Assembly (NCBI GenBank): GCA_963924555.1
Contig: OZ004586.1
Span: 2,934,501 to 2,998,500, forward strand
DNA: 64,000 nt
From: Crambe crambe
Lineage: Eukaryota > Porifera > Demospongiae > Poecilosclerida > Crambeidae
Direction: 5' to 3'
Below the pieces are notes generated by a model, which saw only the letters and a program-made list of their open reading frames with translations, had not been told where the DNA came from and ran no database searches. Below, piece after piece: positions 35,365-48,100 of this stretch; the stretch's first letter is position 1; the number at the start of each line of letters is the position of its first letter. The translations under genes were made by a program, and so were the position numbers.

Positions 35365-38300
35365 ATGTTGAAGTGCAGTGTGCTAGTCACAGTACTAATG
35401 ATGATACTACGTCTAGTATCAACTCTCATCATGTCAGTGCAAAGTCAAGGTAAACTACTATGAGTCCATGAAAATTTTGTCTCTAACTAGTCTATTGTAG
35501 TTCTGATGTAGAAATCCATCTAGCTAACAGAAACACCAAGGTATTCCTGCCAGGGATGAAGCAGCTGATACTCTAAGATAAATCAACAAGTAGATGTATG
35601 TAGTTCTAGGTTCTGTAGAAAAGTTATGTTTTTCGCATTAAAATTCCTTCACACAATTACAAATGGTCTATACCCAGTGAGTTAATTTAGTTAACAATCA
35701 GGGGACCATGTTGAAGAGCAGTGTGCTAGTAGTATTAATGGTGATGCTAAGTCTAGTATCAACTCTCATCATGTCACAGTTATGAGTAGCTAATTGGTTT
35801 GATATATGCAGGACCTCCTACTAACTTCATGGTTACACAGGCTGGGATAAATAAAGTGAGAGTCTCCTGGACACAATCACGCTTTACTCCTAGTAGGGGA
35901 TACCTAATAGCAATAGGTGACACAAGACCTACAGACTTCAGTGCTGGCATACGAATAGCAACTGAAACATCTAGTCATGATGTAGACCAGCAACCTGGTA
36001 CAGTTACTTATTGGCTTGTTGCACTTTATATGACTGAAATAGTAGTAGGACCTGTGAGTGGCACTGTAAGAGGTGAGGAAATGTCATATATGTACAATCA
36101 GTAACTAACTAAAATGTTCAATCAGATTTCAGCAGGCCAATAAATATCACATTCTCATCACTAACTGCCACTTCTGTGACCATATCCTGGACCAAACCTC
36201 TATTCAGTCTCCCAATGGATGTGTACAGAGTAGAACTAAGTGGTGTACAACAGTTTTGTCAAGAAGTTGAGGATCGCAAATCTAAGATGACCACTGGTAT
36301 TTCCACAGTGGAATTTACTAACCTACAGGTATTCAGTATTTACAACGTAACCATTACTGTTGTATTACCAAGTGGATTCAGTGCTCCTCTGACACCAACT
36401 GTAGAGTTCACTACAAAGGCAGCTGGTACGTATGACCATGCAATGAAATATGTAGCTAATAATACTAATGGTTTTCTCTGCTGCAGCACCTACTGCTCCC
36501 CCACGCAACATACATACTCCCTCTACCACCTCCAGAAGTGTCAGTGTGTCCTGGTCAAAAATTGATTGTATTGAACGCAATGGTCCAATCACTAGCTACA
36601 CAGTGGAATTCCAAGAAGCTCTGATCCCTGGTGTGGTGGTGAATAGGACCTTCACAGCTAGTGGACTCACTCCTTACACAAACTACACCTTCAGAGTTGC
36701 TGGAGTCAATAACAATGACACTGGACCTTTTACTGATGTAATCAGCATTCAGACAGAAGAAGAAAGTTAGTACTATCTCTATAATTATAACTATCGATAC
36801 TAAAGTAGCTATAAACTAACTTCTAATAAAAATTGTATAGGTCCTGGTCCTGTGTCTAACCTCGCTGGTATTCCTAAGTTCACTTCCATTGTACTCACTT
36901 GGAGTCCACCTCAAGAACCTAATGGAGTCATCATCAGTTATGAAGTCACTTACACAGTCAATGGCAACAATACTGTCAGAGTCAACACCTCAGACTTGAG
37001 CACTACATTCACTATCCCATCATTGACTCCACAAACAAGAATCTCTGCTATTACAGTCACTGCTTACACAAGAATAAATCGAGGGGAACCTGCTAATTTG
37101 CCTGATCAAACTACACTCGAGTTACGTGAGTAATTTCCCTTCATAATATACGTGTTGCATTGATGCCACTTGCAGCTGTAGTGATGAATGTCATGGTGGA
37201 GATGTTATCTAATACTTCAGTTAATGTTTCATGGGAAAGTATTGACACTTCAGAGCTCACCATAAGCTACAGAGTCTACTATTATCAACTTGGAAATATA
37301 AATGTCTTTGTCAATGCTTCAAGCAACTCTATTGTTATTGATAATCTTACATGTAATGTGGAGTACTTGTTTTATGTGGTGGTTATTGCTGAAGTTCATG
37401 GGCAAACATTTACTGGACAGAGATCATTGTCTGTGATGATTAGGGCTGTGTCAACTGAATGTATGTATGTCATGAAACTGCTTCATGTATGTAGTTATAA
37501 TTGTGTTCTTTATAATTACAGCTCCTCCACCTGCTTACAGTGCACCAGTTGGCATCAGCAGAATAGAATTATCTGTTGCTGTTGTCATTACCTTTCTCTT
37601 GACTATCATACTTAATACTTTCATCATCTTTGTCATTTATTGTATCTACCATCATCATGATGCAGGAATAAAGAAAGAGTGAGACTGCAGCTGTTGTTAA
37701 CCATGCAATCCCCACTAATATTGTTAGCTAATATGATAAGACAGGTATAGCACCTTCAGCTCAAAATAGTGCTAGCTCTCAATGTAATATGTATAGCTGT
37801 GCCCTTTCTTTCAGAAATAAACCATCTCAAGAAGTTCAATATGAAACTGTGATCTCCAGCATCAATAATACAGTTAGGTATGTACTGTATGTAGTGGATC
37901 AAGGTAGGTTATCAGAATTGTTTAGACTATGTATGTATGCATGCCTGTAGCTATAGTGTCTGTTAATATAAATGTTAACATCGTGCACTAACTAGTCCCC
38001 GCAATTCATGATGAGATGTAGAAGAGGTTGGAAAGTTACAAGGGCCACCCTCCTCAAGTGGGTGGGATACCTGACCCATCCAGGCCTTGAATACTTATCC
38101 CTCTTGACTGGGGACCACTTGTCTGTGGAAAATTAAAGTTGCCCCTGTTTCTCTCCTGGCATTCAGACTGCATAGTCTATGCTCATGCGAGACCCATGCA
38201 TGTACAAAACCTCATGGCTGGGGAGTGCCCCACTTCCTGTTAACCTTTATATAATCAAGTAATCAAATTTGTACTTTTCTTATCACAGAGGTCTTGCTGG

Positions 38301-38385
38301 TGGAATGGAAATGGATATTTGTGTAGCATATGGACATGTAAACAACACAAATGCCGCAAATATCAGAGAAAGTACATTTAAATAA
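35365..38385 (+). CDS. Gene F, short FN3 receptor with two ITIM-like tyrosines
   Basis: Exons: 35365-35449 (signal peptide), 35812-36072, 36126-36425, 36487-36765, 36841-37125, 37176-37460 (five FN3), 37522-37678 (helix ELSVAVVITFLLTIILN and IYHHHDAGIKK), 37815-37877 (V-Q-Y-E-T-V), 38289-38385 (V-A-Y-G-H-V, ending STFK-stop). About 603 residues with all phases closing. The ectodomain is almost identical to gene B and very close to long genes C and G, but the tail has no phosphatase. Both tail tyrosines fit [SIVL]-x-Y-x-x-[ILV], the pattern that binds SH2 domains of phosphatases when phosphorylated in vertebrate inhibitory receptors. Whether it works this way here is inference. A dead signal-peptide exon copy lies at 35708-35776, and a relic of the long-gene terminal exon lies downstream. 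Confidence 0.82.
35708..35776 (+). pseudogene. Duplicated signal-peptide exon inside intron 1 of gene F
   Basis: ATGTTGAAGAGCAGTGTGC at 35708 repeats the first exon but lacks a GT donor after the CATCATGTCACAG end. It is the counterpart of 1332-1399 in gene B, so the duplication predates the split of B and F. Confidence 0.55.
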
Positions 38386-38650
38386 AGAAAGTGAATATTA
38401 ACTGTAATCAAGAACAGCAGCTAGTGTATTTTACTTAACTATTATCATTTTAGATAGATAGCTACAAGATGTGAGATTTTTTGCCGGCTGGCTGAATTAT
38501 GTCTACACATCAATGTACACACATTACTTTTTATAATAAAAGTTGTATATACAGCAGCTACTTAGTGGATGACATCTTCCTAGAGGGAACTCACTATATT
38601 TTATTGAGTTAAGTTGGATACACTATGGTGGCACCTTTTTTCCTGCTTGG

Positions 38651-38666
38651 AGGGGGGGGGGGGGGG
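38651..38666. repeat. Poly-G tract
   Basis: About 16 consecutive G after GCTTGGA. Simple repeat in the F-G interval. Confidence 0.85.
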
Positions 38667-38700
38667 ATCCCTACATGTATAGCTGCATGGTTACAATCAT

Positions 38701-38800
38701 AATTATGCAGGAAAATAACAAGGCCTTATTTTGATGCCACACTTAGCTATGTTCTTGGACTCATTAAATTTTGAGACTTCACCAACTTTCAAGACATTTT
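38701..38800 (+). pseudogene. Relic of the long-receptor terminal exon downstream of gene F
   Basis: AATTATGCAGG, AAGGCCTTATTTTGATGCCA, GTTCTTGGACTCATT and CCAACTTTCAAGACATTTTA follow the same order as the last exon of the long genes (TATGCAG acceptor through FQNI-stop), with small indels that break the frame. It supports derivation of the short genes from a long one. Confidence 0.7.
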
Positions 38801-39042
38801 AAAATTTACATTATGTGTGTGTGCGCATGCATGTGTGCATGCATGTGTATGCATGTATTTTTGAACTATTACAGTAGTTCATGGAACAGATTGCAAACGT
38901 TACTATAATACTAGAAGATACTGAAGGATCCCATGTGAGGACACATGATACTGTTATAATATGAACATGCTAATATCGGCCTGTGTTGGGATCATTATTA
39001 ATTAATGAACATGTACAAATGAATCTTTCAAAGTAAGCAAAA

Positions 39043-39104
39043 CCCACATAGCTAGGGGCCATAAATGGATGATTTACTATAACTACAGTATATATAGGGT
39101 GTGG
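39043..39104 (+). promoter_or_regulatory. Shared receptor promoter module, gene G copy
   Basis: CCCACATAGCTAGGG (39043-39057) and TATATAGGGTGTGG (GGTGTGG 39098-39104), 78 bases before the ATG at 39182. Nearly identical to the gene C copy. Confidence 0.5.
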
Positions 39105-39181
39105 CTTTATGACTTCATTCTATCCTTGCTTCCTACTCATACCAAGTGAGTTATCTATTTACCCTCTCACACCAGAGGACC

Positions 39182-42100
39182 ATGTTGAAGAGCAGTGTGC
39201 TAGTTACAGTACTAATGATGATAGTATGTCTAGTATCAACTCTCATCATGTCAGTCCAGAGTCGAGGTGAGTGCACAGGCTGCCATGATTAAATGATATC
39301 TACTTTTAGCTATTATACAGTGTGTGTGTGTGTGTGTGTTAGACTGTAGCAGCTAGTATCACATACAAGAGTGGAGTAACTGGTTTGATATATGCAGGAC
39401 CTCCTACTAACTTGATGGTTAGACAGGCTGGGATAAATAAAGTGAGAGTCTCCTGGACACCACCACGCTTTTCTCCTAGTAGGGGATACCTAATAACAAC
39501 AGGTGACACAAGACCTACAGACTTCAATGCTGGCATATTTGTAACTGGAGCATCTAGTCGTGATGTAAACCAGCAACCTGGTACTACTAATTATTGGCTT
39601 GTTGCACTTTATATGACTGAAATAGTAGTAGGACCTGTGAGTGTCACTATAAGAGGTGAGGAAATGTTGTATATTTACAATCAGTAACTAACTAAAATAT
39701 TCAATCAGATTTCAGCAGGCCAATAAATATCACATTCTCATCACTAACTGCGACTTCTGTGACCATATCCTGGACCCAGCCTCCATTCAGTCTCCCAATG
39801 GATGTGTATAGAGTAGAACTAAGTGGTGTACGACAGTTTTGTCAAGTGTTTGAGGATCGCAAATCTAAGATGACCACTGGTATTTCCACAGTGAACTTTA
39901 CTAACCTACATGTATTCAGTATTTACAGTGTAACCATTACTGCTATATTACCAAGTGGATTCACTGCTACTCTGACTCCAACTGTTACAGTAGAGTTCAC
40001 TACAAAGACAGCTGGTATGGCAATGCAAAGAAATTATAGCTATCATTAGAATTATGTAGCTAATGGTTTTCTCTTTTGCAGCACCTATCGCTCCCCCACA
40101 CAACATACATATTCCCTCTACCTCCTCCAGAAGTGTTCATGTGTCCTGGTCAAAAATTGATTGTATTGAACGCAATGGTCCAATCACTAACTACACAGTG
40201 GAATTCCAAGAAGTGAGAGGGGCTCTGATCTCTGGTGTGGTGGTGGATAGGACCTTCACAGCTAGTGGACTCACTCCTTACACAAACTACACCTTCAGAG
40301 TTGCTGGAGTCAATAACAATGACACTGGACCTTTTACTAATGTAATCAGCATTCAGACAGAAGAAGAAAGTTAGTACTATCTTTATAATTATAACTAGTG
40401 ATACTAAAGTAGCTATAAACTAACTTCTAATATAAATTATATAGCTCCTGGTCCTGTGTCTAACCTCACTGGTACTCCTAAGTTCACTTCTGTTGTACTC
40501 ACTTGGAGGCCTCCTCAAGAATCTAATGGAGTCATCATCAGTTATGAAGTCACTTACACAGTCAATGGCAACAATACTGTCAGAGTTAACACCTCAGACT
40601 TGAGCACTACATTCATTATCCCATCATTAAATCCACAAACAAGAGTCTCTGGTGTCACAGTCACTGCTTACACAAGAATCGGTAGAGGAATATCTGCTAA
40701 TTTGTCTGATCAGACTATACTTGAGTTACGTGAGTTATTGCCCCGGCATGCCTCATATTATAATCATTGATGCCACTTGCAGCTGTAGTGATGAATGTCA
40801 TGGTGGAGATGTTGTCTGATACTTCAGTTAATGTTTCATGGGAAAGTATTAACACTTCAGAGCCCACCATAAGCTACAGAGTCTACTACTACTACAATCA
40901 ATCTGGAAATATGGATGTCTTTGTCAATGCTTCTAGCAACTCTATCGTTATTGATAATCTGACGAGTATTGTGGAGTACTTGTTTTATGTGGTGGTTATT
41001 GCTGATGTTGATGGGAAGACATTTATTGGTCAGAAATCAATAACTGAAATGGTTGGGGCCATGTCAACTGAATGTATGTTACGTTACTAAAATGATTCAT
41101 GATTTGCTCATAATAATTATGATTAACAAACTTAATTTTTTTAGCTCCATCATCTTCTGGCAATGCAACAGCTGGAATCATAGTAGGAGTAATACTCCTG
41201 GTCATTAGCATTGCCATTGTAATTGTACTGGCAATATTCCTAGGATTTTGGTTTAAAAGGTAAACTAGCCAGCTATATACGATGATGTATATTTACAGTT
41301 TGAATCAAAATTATTGTAGAAGACAAGATGAAAAACCTGACAAAAATATTGCAGTAGGATATGTAAAGCCAAGACCAACAATAGTAACCATACTGGACCA
41401 TACTTCAGGTAAGGGGTTAATCAAAAGTTGATAATGACTGCCATGAAATTATCTACAGGACCAGAGATAGAAGATTTTCCTGTGGACAAAGTTTTAGTGG
41501 AAGGTGAAGGTGTATCATTCAAGGTGGCAGTGAGGGGAGACCCAGAACCAACACTCACCTGGTACCATGATGGAAATGAATTGATATCTGATTACTCCCT
41601 TGAGATCCAACCTGACGGCACTCTAGTGATAGCCTCAGCTGAGCTCAGACACAATGGAGTGTATAAGTTATTAGCAAGGAACAGCAGTGGTGCAACTGAA
41701 AGAGAGCTCAGCCTTACTATCCAACAGGAAATAAATGCTCCCTCGAAGGAGAGTATAGAGGTTGACTTCACAGCTGTACCAGTGGCTGATTTTGGGGATT
41801 ATGTGGCAAAGAATCATTCACAGTCAGATGCAGGGTTCAGAAAACTGTACGAAGTAAGTTCAGAGTGATTATACATTAACTAATTATACACTGTTGTCAG
41901 TCTATTCTGACACATGAAATTGCACATGCACACTCTTAGTTTGAATCAGATCTTCAAGCTCAGATTTCAGGATCAATTTTGATGAATATGCACTGTCAAT
42001 CTTAGAGTCTTGATAGTGGTGATGAGCATCCTAAAACTATTGGACTCTGCAAAGAAAACAAGAAACTGAATCGATTTGCTAATATCACTGTGTGTAAGTG

Positions 42101-45100
42101 GTTAATTACTCTATACATTATTATTATTGTAATCATTTTCATGTCTCATGTAGATGATCATAATCATATAACACTCGATGCGCTACCAGAGTATGAAGAT
42201 TGTCAGAGAGAATTCATCAATGCCTGCTATGTCAATGTACGTACATATGTAAAGACGGGAACCTCCGAATAATGGACACACTTGGGACCCCATTATAGAG
42301 AGGTTGTCCTCTTTTGGAGGTTATTTTATATAGAGTGTAATTATATAAAGGTTTAATTTTAGTTTATCCTTTATTGAGGGATTTATCCTCTTTCGGTGTG
42401 TCCTCCATCAGAGATTCCATTATAATCCATGCATAATATGTGATCCTAGCAATATGTTTGAGTGATTATTTTTGTTATTGATTTCATTGTAGGGGTATTC
42501 ACAGCTGCGAAGATTCATAACAACTCAAGGTATGTACATATACTCAACAAATACATTAATTTTCATGATGACAGTTGATTAATTTTATTTCAAAGCAACA
42601 TTTCTGGGAACCATGACAAACTAATAATATGTAGTTTGATCCCAATAAATAAACAGGCCCTTGCTCTGTGCATAGACATTTACTCATCATGCTTGACCCA
42701 AAATATAGATTATGTTAGCAGAACATAATCATCATGATACAAGGAACGATTGAAATGTATAAAGATCACATACTTATGTATGGTTGGGATTTACAGATTA
42801 TTGTACTGGCTTATTCATTTCTCTCCATGCACATTATTAAAGTTGCATTTTATGACCTCCTCTTAAGATGACACAGAATAGTTACAAGACTTACTGGCTA
42901 CATAATCTCCACGGAGTTGATTGTATATGTAGGTCCTAAAGATCGCACTCTTGTTGATTTTTGGCGACTCGTTTGGCAGGAGAGACCTCTAACCATTGTC
43001 ATGGTAACCAACATCAAGGAAGACAACAAGGTCAAGTGCCAGCAGTACTGGCCAGACAGTGGAAGCAAGCACTTTGGCCACTTCAAGGTCACCCTGGTGG
43101 AATACCAGGTGTTTGCTGACTATGTCATCAGGACACTGCAAGTTACTGTGAGGCATACTATTATCTCATATACATACAAATGAACATGGTCTTTCTATGC
43201 AGTTAGAAGGCAGTTCGGCAAGTCGTCCTTGGAAACTGAAGCAGTTTCACTTCACATCCTGGCCTGACCATGGAGTGCCTGAATATGCCACTTCAATGTT
43301 GTCCTTTCATCGCAGGATTCTCTCACAGCACAAGAGTAGCAAAGGCCCAATGATAGTCCATTGCAGGTGAGACATAGTTAGCTGCATAACTATAGCTAGT
43401 AATTATCTCTGCAAATCACAACTGATAAATGAAATTGCAGTTGCTGATAATTTGGCTTACATGATGCTTATTATGTTTATGTGGTTAATTCTAGAAGCCC
43501 TCCCTGGAGCCACCTAGCATTAATTGTATTTGCTGGTACTTGAGATAACTCATACAGCAAGGCTCCATTAGTCTCCATGATGTTATCATAATTATTATTT
43601 AAAATAGCACACACTGTTTACTTTACTATAGCAAAAAGTTAAACATAAACAGATGATGTAATAATTGACCAGTAATCTCAACTAATACTCAAGCACACAA
43701 TTAATAGCTGCAAATTATTCATACACAATTCCAGGTGTACATGGCTATGTTGGTAAAGCTTCCCATTCCAAGGAATGCACATCATTATTAGCTAACTAAT
43801 GAGTCGATTAGTTTCTGTTTATACACATGCATGCAGTGCTGGTGTTGGACGTACTGGTACTTTCATTTGCATTGACAATGTTCTGGAGCAGATCAAGAAG
43901 GAAAACAAAGTGGATATTGCAGGGACCATCAATAAGTTGAGGCACCAGCGCATGAAGATGGTCCAGACTCCAGTAAGTAAGGATACCATCCTCATAATGG
44001 AGCTTCTAGTATTAAACAGAAATCATTCATTATGCCACAAGACCTATTAGAAGTTTTAAGTCAACACAGGGTCACGTTATTATCTCACAAGAGTCAGTAT
44101 TCATAGCTACTTACGGATCCCTATTAGCTTTCCTTGGAATCCAATTGTGCATGCCTATGCAAGTGACATGGTCACATGGGACATTTGGTGGCCGTGGTTA
44201 ATGGCATTCTTTCAGACCACACAATATGTAAATATATCTCATGGATGCACCCCTTGCTTGTAAGATCAGTTAATAAATCTGATTCTACTGCATAGGTAGC
44301 TAGTAGCTTACAAGGGCCACAGAGTTCATGTTATACGCACATACAGGTAGTTAGCTATAGAGAATATTCAATATACAATAAACATCAGCTGCTCCTGCAG
44401 TTATGTAAACCATAACAAAAGCTCTCCCCCAAACCTTCCAACAACCATGCTGTTAGGGATACACCCCTAACAGTTACATAGGACAGAATGCAGGACATGG
44501 ACAAACAACATTAACACACAATCAGCACATTTTGAGTTAAGCTTTATGCTCATCCTCACATGATTCTATGATTAGATCATCTTGCTAATATAAGAGAGCA
44601 AATTCATTCTTTTGTTTTCTGGTTCACTTTTGCTTGAAAAGATATTTATTCTCAAAACTTGACTATTGTTAGCTTCATAGCCAGTCGACAAGTGGACCCA
44701 TTGTGATAGGGGTAGTAGATCCCTAACATTTGGTGGCAGCGATTCGGGACTTGTGTCTGGCAGCGGAAGCCGAAGAAACGAGATCTAGAGGTATAGCTAA
44801 CTCACCTTTTTGTATGAGAGAGGATTATGTCGGAGAACCAAGCAGCAGAGCTCCCCCGCAGATCTAGCCTCAGGACAGCCAAGGCCAAAGGCGGACAGGA
44901 GGAGGCAGCACCACAACCTGTTGGTATGGAAGCTGTCCTCAGACTCTTCCAAGAGTTTCGAGCAGATGATGCCAGGAAAGAGGAGACAAGGCGTGAGGAG
45001 GAAAGACTCAGGGAGGAGCAGAGACGCCTAGATGACCAACGTAGACGTGAAGAAGAGGCTGCACGGAGACAGCAAGAGGGTGAACGAGCAGCTCAGGTGC

Positions 45101-48100
45101 AGCAGACAATCCTAGCTATGTTGGCAGCACAGACTGAGAGAGAAGAAACCCGCCGTGTGCAAGATGCCGAGAGGCAGCGCCTAGAGGAAGAACGTAGACA
45201 ACAGGAGCTGGTACTCAAACTCCAGGAAGATGAACGGAGACGCCAGGAGGAAAGAGCGCGGCGAGAAAGAGAAGCTGAGCAGAGAAAGCAGGACGAAGAA
45301 AGACGAGAGGCAGACAGAAAAACAGCTCTGAGGCAAAGAGATACTCCGAGGATGTCTGCCATGACAGAAGACGCAGATATTGAGGACTTCATAGCAAACT
45401 TTGAAATACATATGGAAGAGATCCAGATGGAAGCAGATAGGTGGATGAGTTACCTGAGACCACTTCTCAACAACAAGGCCAGGGATGCACTTGCCATGCT
45501 GAGTGTAAACGGCCAGCGGGATTACCAAACAGCCAGGAACAGGATCTTGGACTTCTGTGGCATCCGCCAAGAGCGACTGGGCGACCAGTTCTGGAATGCC
45601 ACAAGACCTAAGGGTGACTCCTACACAAGAGCTCTGACCAGGTGGTCAAGACTCCTGACCCGCTACATTGAGGGAGCAGAGACCATAGCTGAAGTCAAAG
45701 ACAGGATACTGAAGGAAAAGTTACTCCAGACTCTACCCTCAGCAGCAGCAGCTCACGTCCGGGACAAGGACCCAGACACAGCAGCAAGAGCAGCAATCTT
45801 AGCAGACCGATTTTTTGAGGACAGGCATTCTTACCCCGACCATCCAAGATGGCAGAAGAAATTCTTCACGCAGAAGCAGACAGGGAGTACGGACACACAA
45901 CCTACGAAGTATGAAGATTCAACTCCTCCAAGGCCAGTGAAGACAGCAAGTCCTACCCCGTTAAAGACGCCCTCAGAAAAGGCCAAGGGAATACAGTGCT
46001 ACAACTGTAAGGAATATGGACATATCTCAGCAAGATGCCCCAAGAAGGTAATGATGATTGAGGAGTCGATGACAGCTACCTTTGACAGCAAGAATAATAA
46101 GCCAAACATGATAGAAGGTCAAATTGAAGGAGTAGTTTACAAGGACATGCTCCTGGACTCGGGTGCTGATGGAACAGTGGTTCACCGGCGAGTAGTACCC
46201 AAGGATGCCTACACCGGGAAGAGACGTTGGGCAGTTGGTGTGACAGGGAAACCAAAGGAATGTCCTACAGCTCGAGTTAAGTTCCAATTTGGAGAACATG
46301 AGACAACCTTGGAAGTCTTGGTGATGGAGCCAAAGTTCAGTGCCCTATTGGGTTGGGATCTACCATTCTTCCCTTCTCTCATGAAGGAGGTGGTGGATAA
46401 AGCAGTTGCCAGTCAGATATCAGTCCAGGCAGTTTCAACTCGTGCCCAGGCTCAGAAGGTGGCTATCCAGGAAAAACAGAATGAAGCTGACACAGCATCT
46501 TCAGGTGCTACTACAACCCCACTGGAGTTAAAAGAAGACGTGGAAGAGCTACCCAATTTTTCAGACGACATGTTCTTACCCCCAAGACCAGAAAAACAGA
46601 AACAAACCAAATCCCAGAAACGAGAGAGAGCAAAATGTTTCCAAAGCACTTTGTTGGCTGAAGATGGCATGGAAAAGGTCGGGACAGAGCAACTGAAGGT
46701 AGCCCAGAAACAGGACGAAACTCTTCAGGACCTGTGGACACAAGCTCAGTCAGATAAAGACTCTACATTCATGGTGGAAGATGGTGTTTTACTCCATGTT
46801 AGCACTAACAAGCAAGATGAAACATTTACTCAAATTGTGGTACCTGCTAGATACAGGTCGTGGATATTCAAACTAGCACACAGAGCACCAATGGCAGGTC
46901 ATTTCGGTACCAAGAAGACGCAGGAGAAAATCCTACAACAGTTCTACTGGCCGAAACTTGGAGCAGACGTTTCCAGATGGTGCAGAGAATGCCAAGAATG
47001 TCAAAAGGGCAACAAGACCCTGCAGAAGAAGGCAGAACTGATACCTTTGCCTGTGATAGACCAACCGTTCAAGCGAGTGGCGATGGACATTGTTGGCCCA
47101 CTGAGGCGTACTACGACAGGTTTCAAATATATCTTAACCTTCATGGATTTTGCCACTCGCTATGCTGAGGCAGTACCACTCAAGAAGATAGACGCGGAGA
47201 CAGTGGCAGATGCTCTATGCCAGATTTTCACAAGACTTGGTATACCAGATGAGATCCTCAGTGATCAGGGCTCAAATTTTATGTCTACCCTGATGGCAGC
47301 AGTCTTCAACCTGCTCCAGGTCAAGCACATTCGCACATCACCCTACCATCCACAAACAGATGGAATGCTTGAACGATTTCATGCAACTCTGAAGGCCATG
47401 TTACGGAAGACATGCCCAGCATCGAAAGAATGGGACAGATGGCTGCCATACGCCTGTTTTGCTTACAGAGATACTCCCCACTCAGCTACAGGATTCAGTC
47501 CCTTCGACCTGATGTTTGGAAGACAGGTCAGAGGCCCACTTACCATTGTAAAAGAACAATGGACAGGAAAGGAGAAAACACCAGAGTCCATTGTTTCGTT
47601 TGTTCTCCGCTTACAAGAGAAGCTCCTGGAGACAGCAGAGATTGCAAAAGAAACTGAAGCAAAATCCAAGGCGGCCAGCAAGAAATGGTATGACCAAAAG
47701 GCTCGTGATCGACACTTCGAGGTAGGCACACAAGTGTTAGCCCTCATACCAGATGGACAAGACAAGCTCTCAGCTCAATGGCATGGACCATACACCATCC
47801 TTGAACAAGTATCACCAGTTTCCTACAGGATTGAGACGCCGGAGAGGAAAAAGAAGACCAGACAGTTCCATGTGAACATGCTCAAGAAGTGGACGACTCC
47901 TACTAATGTGATGAACGCGATGGTGGCTCAAGAGGCCGAGGATGATGATGAAGGGGAACTTCAGCTATACATGCTGGACACAGAATTGGTTGGAGAAACT
48001 GTGATCAATGCCAACCTATCACCCCAGCAGAACGACGAGCTACAGCAGCTACTTGGAGAAGTCACAGCTACCCTGAGCAACACCCCAGGATTGACAGATA

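Noticed and set aside
45093-45570. Minus-strand frames opposite the gag region of element 1
   Set aside because: They are antisense shadows of the Arg/Glu-rich coiled-coil coding sequence.
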